The notes under the pieces are model-generated. The model worked only from the letters and a program-made list of their open reading frames with translations. It ran no database searches and was not told where the DNA came from. The translations under genes were made by a program, and so were the position numbers. Shown here piece after piece: positions 59,847 to 64,000 of a stretch of 64,000 nucleotides of DNA. Numbering within the stretch: the stretch's first letter is position 1; the number at the start of each line of letters is the position of its first letter. Origin of the DNA: DATLGB01 sp038258425 (GTDB lineage: Bacteria; Actinomycetota; Thermoleophilia; Solirubrobacterales; Solirubrobacteraceae); NCBI GenBank assembly GCA_038258425.1, contig JBBSPV010000007.1, positions 39,527 through 103,526 on the forward strand, read 5' to 3'.

Positions 59847-60790
59847 GGCGTCAGCACGAGCTTGCCGACCGTTCCGCGCGCCCGCAGCGCCTCGTGCGCC
59901 TTCCGCGCGTCCTCGAGTGGATAGGCGCCACCCTCGACGACCTCGAGCGTCCCCGCCGCCACCGCGTCGAAGAGCCCGGCCATGGCCTCGTCCATGAGCT
60001 CGGGCCGGCGCATGAGGTGCACGAGCCAGAAGCCGAGCACGCCGCGCGAGGCGCTCATCAGCCGCCCCGGGTCCACCGGCGGGGCGCCCTCGCGGCCGGC
60101 CTGGCCGAAGTGCACGAGCCGCCCGAACGGGGCCAGGGCCTTCAGCGACGCCTCGAAGGTCGCGCCCCCGACCATCTCCAGGACGACGTCCACCGGGCGC
60201 CCCTCGTTGGCCTCGAGCAGCGCGTCCTCGAGCCCCTCCGCGGCGCCGTCGACGACGGCGTCGGCGCCCAGGCGGGTGGCAAGCTCGCGCTTCTCGGGCG
60301 ACGAGGCGACGCCGACGACCCGGCCCGCCCCCCACGCCCTGGCAAGCTGGACCGCGAGCGTCCCGACCCCGCCGGCCGCCGCGTGGACGACCACGGACTC
60401 GCCCTCGCGCAGCTGGGCGGAGGTCCGCAGCAGATGCCAGGCCGTCGTCCCCTGCAGGACGAGCCCGAGCGCCTGCGCGTCCGTGACCCCGTCCGGCACC
60501 TCCCAGGTCGCGGCCTCGGCGGCCACGGCCCGCTCGGCGTAGCCGCCGCCGGCGAGCAGCGCGACGACGCGCCGGCCGTCCTCGAGCCGGCCGACCGCCT
60601 CCCCGCCGGGGATCAGCGGCAGCTTGGCCGGCGCGAGGTATGAGTTCTCCGCCTGGTGGGTGTCGGCCCAGTTGACCCCGGCGGCCGTGACGTCGAGCCG
60701 CAAGCTGCCCTCGGGCGCCTCCGGCTCGGCGACCTCGCGCAGCTGGAGCACCTCGGGGCCGCCGAACTCGGTGATCTGGATGGCTCGCAT
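59843..60790 (-). CDS. Zinc-independent quinone oxidoreductase (MDR family)
   Basis: A 315-residue QOR-type medium-chain reductase. VTAAGVNWADTHQAENSYL lies in the catalytic domain, GLVLQGTTAWHLLRTSAQL before the Rossmann fold, and VVVHAAAGGVGTLAVQLARA is the NADPH-binding motif. It lacks the cysteine zinc ligands, so it reduces quinones or enones with NADPH. It overlaps the APH-family gene (GTGA) and is 46 bp from the divergent acyl-CoA dehydrogenase, forming a compact three-gene locus. Confidence 0.9.
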   Translation of the reverse strand: MRAIQITEFGGPEVLQLREVAEPEAPEGSLRLDVTAAGVNWADTHQAENSYLAPAKLPLIPGGEAVGRLEDGRRVVALLAGGGYAERAVAAEAATWEVPDGVTDAQALGLVLQGTTAWHLLRTSAQLREGESVVVHAAAGGVGTLAVQLARAWGAGRVVGVASSPEKRELATRLGADAVVDGAAEGLEDALLEANEGRPVDVVLEMVGGATFEASLKALAPFGRLVHFGQAGREGAPPVDPGRLMSASRGVLGFWLVHLMRRPELMDEAMAGLFDAVAAGTLEVVEGGAYPLEDARKAHEALRARGTVGKLVLTP

Positions 60791-60836
60791 GAGGCCCGCA
60801 TCACATCACGGACGGCGGCCTGGGAACATCCGGGCC

Positions 60837-62054
60837 GTGGACTTCGCCCCGACCCAGCGCTGCGCGGACTTCGCCGAGCGCCTCACCGCCTTCATGGACG
60901 AGCACGTCCATCCCGCCGAGGAGCCCTTCGAGGCGCAGCTGCGCGAGGCGGGTGACCCGCACGGGCCCTCGCCGGTCCTCGAGGAGCTCAAGGCCGAGGC
61001 GCGCCGCCGCGGCCTGTGGAACCTCTTCCACCCCGACCCGGAGTTCGGCCCCGGCCTGAGCAACCAGGAGTACGCGCCGCTGGCCGAGATCACCGGGCGC
61101 TCGCCCCAGCTGGGCCCGGAGTCCGTCAACTGCTCCGCGCCCGACACGGGCAACATGGAGGTGCTCACGCAGTTCGGCACCCAGGCGCAGAAGGACCGCT
61201 GGCTGGCCCCGCTGCTGGACGGCGAGATCCGCTCGGCGTTCGCGATGACCGAGCCCGACGTCGCCTCCTCCGACGCCACGAACGTCCAGCTGCGGATCGA
61301 GCGCGACGGGGACGAGTACGTCCTCAACGGGCGCAAGTGGTGGACGTCGGGCGCGATGCGCGAGCGCTGCCGGATCTTCATCGTCATGGGCAAGACGGAC
61401 CCGGGCGCGCCGACGCACCGCCAGCAGTCGATGATCCTCGTGCCGCGCGACACCCCCGGGGTGACGATCGTGCGCAACCTCCCGGTCTTCGGCTACGTCG
61501 ACCACGAGGGCCACGCCGAGGTCAGCTTCGACGACGTCCGCGTCCCGGCGGAGAACCTCGTGGCGGGCGAGGGCGACGGGTTCATGATCGCCCAGGCGCG
61601 GCTCGGTCCCGGCCGCATCCACCACTGCATGCGCACCATCGGCGTCGCCGAGCGCGCGCTCGAGCTGCTCTGCCGGCGGGCGATGACCCGCGAGACGTTC
61701 GGTCAGCCCGTGGCCACGCGCTCGAACGTCCTGGACTGGGTGGCCGAGGCGCGCATCGAGGTCGAGATGATCCGCCTGCTCACGCTCAAGACCGCGTGGC
61801 TGATGGACACCGTCGGCAACAAGCACGCGCGGACGGAGATCGCCGCCATCAAGGTCGCGGCGCCCGACGTGGCCCTGCGGATCATCGACCGGGCGATCCA
61901 GATCCACGGCGGCGGCGGCGTCTCGAACGACTTCCCACTCGCCTCCATGTACGCGCACGTGCGCACGCTGCGGCTCGCGGACGGGCCGGACGAGGTCCAC
62001 AAGCTCACCATCGCGCGGCGCGAAATGCGCCGCCACGCGCCCGCCGAGGGTTAG
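60837..62054 (+). CDS. Acyl-CoA dehydrogenase, ACAD10/11- or LvaC-like
   Basis: A 405-residue acyl-CoA dehydrogenase starting at GTG. FAERLTAFMDEHVHPAEEPF opens it; AFAMTEPDVASSDATNVQLR, KWWTSGAMRERCRIFIVMGK and FGYVDHEGHAEVSFDDVRVP are the FAD and substrate segments of the ACAD10/11 subgroup. GRIHHCMRTIGVAERALELL and IQIHGGGGVSNDFPLASMYA end it; the usual catalytic Glu position is occupied by a residue near GGGGVSND, as in that subgroup. It is divergent from the QOR and APH-family genes. Its end overlaps the convergent membrane gene by four bases. Confidence 0.9.
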   Translation: MDFAPTQRCADFAERLTAFMDEHVHPAEEPFEAQLREAGDPHGPSPVLEELKAEARRRGLWNLFHPDPEFGPGLSNQEYAPLAEITGRSPQLGPESVNCSAPDTGNMEVLTQFGTQAQKDRWLAPLLDGEIRSAFAMTEPDVASSDATNVQLRIERDGDEYVLNGRKWWTSGAMRERCRIFIVMGKTDPGAPTHRQQSMILVPRDTPGVTIVRNLPVFGYVDHEGHAEVSFDDVRVPAENLVAGEGDGFMIAQARLGPGRIHHCMRTIGVAERALELLCRRAMTRETFGQPVATRSNVLDWVAEARIEVEMIRLLTLKTAWLMDTVGNKHARTEIAAIKVAAPDVALRIIDRAIQIHGGGGVSNDFPLASMYAHVRTLRLADGPDEVHKLTIARREMRRHAPAEG

Positions 62055-62767
62055 CCGGCGGGCTCGGCGGTCGGCGGGTAGGGCGGGTCGGCAGCCACCG
62101 GCTCGCCCTCTCCGCCTCGGTCGCCGCGCAACCTGAAGTACAGGACGGAGGCGACGAGGGCGGAGATCGGGGCGGTGAGCGCCGACAGCACCCACGCGAA
62201 GATGAACCGCCCCGCGCCGCCGGCGATGGCGCTGCCGATGGCCCCGGCCACGGCGACGAAGACGATGGCGATGATGAAGGCCACGATGATGACGCCGAAC
62301 ACGTTCCAGCCGTTGCCCCGCACGAGCTCGCGGCTGCGGCCGAAGGCGCCCATGATCCCGGGGTCCTCGACCACGACGACCGGAGTCACCACGGACCAGA
62401 TGGTCAACAGGATGAGGCCGGGGATGATGATCAGGACGAAGCCGATGGCGATGCCGATGCCGGCGAGGATCGAGACGATGATGAGCGTCAGGAGCACCGG
62501 GCCGACGCTCGCGAACAGGTCCCCGACCGAGGAGTCCCGCCGCCCGTCCTGGACGTCCTGGACCAGCCGAACGACCATGCCGGTGTACAGGGCGCTGATC
62601 ACGAGGCTCACGATGAGCGCCAGCAGCGCGAGGACGCCGCTGAGGACAGCCGACACGAGCGAGGAGATGAGGGTCACGATCAGCGCCGTCAGGAACAGCA
62701 CCACGAACTGGTCCTTGTAGATCGCGAAGACGCGGGAGAGCGTGTCGCCGACGGAGATCCTGGTCAT
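62051..62767 (-). CDS. Multi-pass membrane protein of unknown function
   Basis: A 238-residue protein with about six hydrophobic segments (VVLFLTALIVTLISSLVSAV; GVLALLALIVSLVISALYTG; ILAGIGIAIGFVLIIIPGLI) and the conserved turn VVVVEDPGIMGAFGRSREL. This is the DUF/GDPD-membrane-domain type common in actinobacteria (glycerophosphodiester phosphodiesterase N-terminal-like), without an enzymatic domain. A Pro/Glu-rich cytoplasmic tail ends it. The ATG at 62767 precedes the amphipathic RISVGDTLSRVFAIYKDQF. Function unknown. Confidence 0.82.
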   Translation of the reverse strand: MTRISVGDTLSRVFAIYKDQFVVLFLTALIVTLISSLVSAVLSGVLALLALIVSLVISALYTGMVVRLVQDVQDGRRDSSVGDLFASVGPVLLTLIIVSILAGIGIAIGFVLIIIPGLILLTIWSVVTPVVVVEDPGIMGAFGRSRELVRGNGWNVFGVIIVAFIIAIVFVAVAGAIGSAIAGGAGRFIFAWVLSALTAPISALVASVLYFRLRGDRGGEGEPVAADPPYPPTAEPAG

Positions 62768-62869
62768 GCCGGGAGGTTTACCGCCTGACCGTCGATTGTG
62801 CGAGTCCCGACATGGATCATGCGTCCAACCGGGCACTGCGGAGGTCGGGTCCGGCATGCTGCGGCGACC

Positions 62870-63604
62870 ATGAGCCTCCAGCTCGAGCGACGGCCGGATC
62901 ACGTCGCCGTCATCCGGCTCGACCGCCCCGACCGGCGCAATGCGCTGGACTCGGCGCTACTGGCCGACCTGCTCGCGGCGCTCGCCCAGCACGCCGCCGA
63001 CCCGCAGCTGCGCGTGCTCGTCGTCTCGACGACCGACACCCGGGCGCTGTCGGCCGGCGCGGACGTCGGCGAGGCCCTCGACGCGGCCGGCGGCCTCGCC
63101 CGCATGGAGGCCTTCACCGCGCTCTACGCGGCGGTCGAGGCGTTTCCCGTGCCGACCGTGGCCGTGTGCGTGGGCAACGCCGTCGGCGCCGGCGCGGAAC
63201 TCGCCGCGGGCTGCGACCTGCGGATCGCGGGCGACAACCTCGCCCTCGCCTGGGCGGGCGCACGCCACGGCGTGCCGGTCGGACCGGCGCGGCTGACGCC
63301 GCTGGTCGGCCTGCCGCGGGCGAAGGAGCTCATCTTCTCCGGCCGGGTCGTGGGTGCCGAGGAGGCGGTGCGGATCGGCTTCGCCTCCGCGGTCGTGCCC
63401 GCCGCGCAGGCCGAGGCCCGGGCGCTCGCGGTCGCCGCCGAGCTCGCGCGGGCCGACCCGGCCGGGCTGCGCACGCTGAAGGCGATGTTCCGCGAGCTCG
63501 AGGGCTCCGAGGCACGGGTCGCGAGCGAGAACGCCCGGCTGCTGGCCTTCCAGCGCGAGGGCGCAGGTCTCCCCCGGCGGACGCCGGCCCCGCCGGACCG
63601 CTAG
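62870..63604 (+). CDS. Enoyl-CoA hydratase/isomerase (crotonase family)
   Basis: A 244-residue crotonase-fold protein. VAVIRLDRPDRRNALDSALL starts it, LSAGADVGEAL is the first oxyanion-hole strand, and CVGNAVGAGAELAAGCDLRI is the second with the family Glu region, followed by GVPVGPARLTPLVGLPRAKE. Both catalytic-glutamate positions differ from the strict hydratase pair (the first region reads GAGAELAAG; the second GPARLTPLVG lacks Glu), so isomerase or thioesterase-like activity is possible. It lies near the acyl-CoA dehydrogenase but 100 bp from the divergent membrane gene. Confidence 0.87.
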   Translation: MSLQLERRPDHVAVIRLDRPDRRNALDSALLADLLAALAQHAADPQLRVLVVSTTDTRALSAGADVGEALDAAGGLARMEAFTALYAAVEAFPVPTVAVCVGNAVGAGAELAAGCDLRIAGDNLALAWAGARHGVPVGPARLTPLVGLPRAKELIFSGRVVGAEEAVRIGFASAVVPAAQAEARALAVAAELARADPAGLRTLKAMFRELEGSEARVASENARLLAFQREGAGLPRRTPAPPDR

Positions 63605-64000
63605 CCGCCTCGCCGGGGCGCCGGCCGGCGACGGTGCGTCAAGACGGCGGGTGAGGGCGGGAGGATGGTGCGCGGCGCAGCAGGAGGCGGGCGCGCGTCC
63701 CGGAACCGCCTCCCCACCCGCCTCTTGCCGGCGGCGAGTCCGGCGGCCAGCGTCAGGCCGCGGGAGCGACAGGCGGGCAGACGTCGCTGAAACGACCTTC
63801 CACCCGCCTCTTGCCCGCGCCCACCTCCCACCCGCCTCCTGCCCGCGCCCACCCGCGACCGCACCGCGGGCTTGCTGGCCCATGCGACGGCCCGCGCCCG
63901 GACACGCTCCTGACCAGCCGCCCTTGTGGCGCCCGGCCGGCCGCCACGACGTGCGCCTGGACCGGCGCCTACCCGACGCCGCCGAGCGGCGCGGCGAAGC
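63605..64000. repeat. Gene-poor tract with GC-rich tandem repeats
   Basis: No well-supported complete gene lies here. A unit beginning CCACCCGCCTC(T/C)TGCCC occurs at 63800-63825 and 63828-63853 (26 bases, one mismatch, 28-bp period). A shorter copy, CCACCCGCCTCTTGCCGGCG, lies at 63714-63733, and an inverted relative (GCAGGAGGCGGGCGCG) near 63679. Reading frames through it are Arg/Gly/Pro-rich artefacts. CGCCGG/CCGGCG at 63611-63630 may be a weak terminator of the crotonase gene. Confidence 0.6.
63882..64000 (+). CDS. Possible start of a gene running off the window
   Basis: An ATG at 63882 opens a frame that stays open to the window edge (RRPAPGHAPDQPPLWRPAGR then HDVRLDRRLPDAAERRGE). The last part looks less artefactual than the repeat tract before it. 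No ribosome-binding site or family motif is evident, so it is only a candidate. Confidence 0.25.
   Translation, partial: MRRPAPGHAPDQPPLWRPAGRHDVRLDRRLPDAAERRGE

Overview
The window is very GC-rich, single-chromosome-like actinobacterial DNA. Most genes sit in short operons with 4-base stop/start overlaps (ATGA, GTGA, TTGA), and GTG starts are frequent. A secreted protein with the repeated 'VNPHG..T.Y.FQYGTT' fibronectin-like signature, CAP and NlpC/P60 cell-wall proteins, an F420-type luciferase-like oxidoreductase, a DUF2510 protein and many acyl-CoA enzymes point to the Thermoleophilia (Solirubrobacterales: Conexibacter, Solirubrobacter, Patulibacter, Baekduia). That placement is inferred from gene content; no rRNA is present.

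Layout. 1-3.1 kb: a GntR regulator and an iron alcohol dehydrogenase resembling hydroxyacid-oxoacid transhydrogenase, divergent from a D-2-hydroxyglutarate-dehydrogenase-like flavoenzyme. 3.1-9.4 kb: a methyltransferase, an SQR-like flavoprotein, then a hotdog thioesterase, a PhaC-like synthase, an acyl-CoA dehydrogenase and a PhaZ-like depolymerase, which suggest a polyhydroxyalkanoate turnover locus. 9.4-19.6 kb: GH15 glucosidase/trehalase, DUF2510 membrane protein, FetAB-like exporter, secreted fibronectin-like protein, AI-2E-family permease, SDR, a frameshifted NlpC/P60 gene and an MBL-rhodanese protein. 19.6-27.7 kb: arylsulfatase, a small LapA-like protein, a hydrolase/monooxygenase pair divergent from a MocR regulator, a decayed M20 peptidase, a VOC protein, and a two-gene unit divergent from a TetR gene with a perfect operator palindrome.

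27.9-34.5 kb holds the most distinctive block. It is one tightly overlapped transcription unit with a small membrane protein, ApbE, a ferric-reductase-like membrane protein, a NuoF-like NADH-flavin/Fe-S subunit, a single-cluster ferredoxin, a second membrane protein and an OmpR/HisKA two-component pair. It looks like a self-regulated NADH-to-membrane or extracytoplasmic electron-transfer system. 34.4-39.1 kb: DinB-like and methyltransferase genes, a 44-residue membrane protein, an ABC-2 transporter and a divergent DesK/NarL two-component pair, followed by tRNA-Thr(GGT).

39.4-64 kb is mostly housekeeping-type: CAP protein, lipase-like hydrolase, universal stress protein, glutaryl-CoA dehydrogenase, acyl-ACP thioesterase, LLM oxidoreductase, APC permease, tRNA-Tyr(GTA), a PD-(D/E)XK nuclease, bacterial PH-domain proteins, PgsA, EamA exporter, ClpP, Nudix hydrolase, a DEAD/DEAH-type helicase, an AlgH-family protein and a K+/H+ antiporter. 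An NlpC/P60 hydrolase here is preceded by a recognisable c-di-AMP (ydaO) riboswitch. An APH-family kinase, a quinone oxidoreductase and a divergent acyl-CoA dehydrogenase follow; they resemble the parts of mammalian ACAD10/11 or bacterial Lva 4-hydroxyacid catabolism. The window ends in a GC-rich repeat tract. No transposase, integrase, phage gene or CRISPR array was seen.
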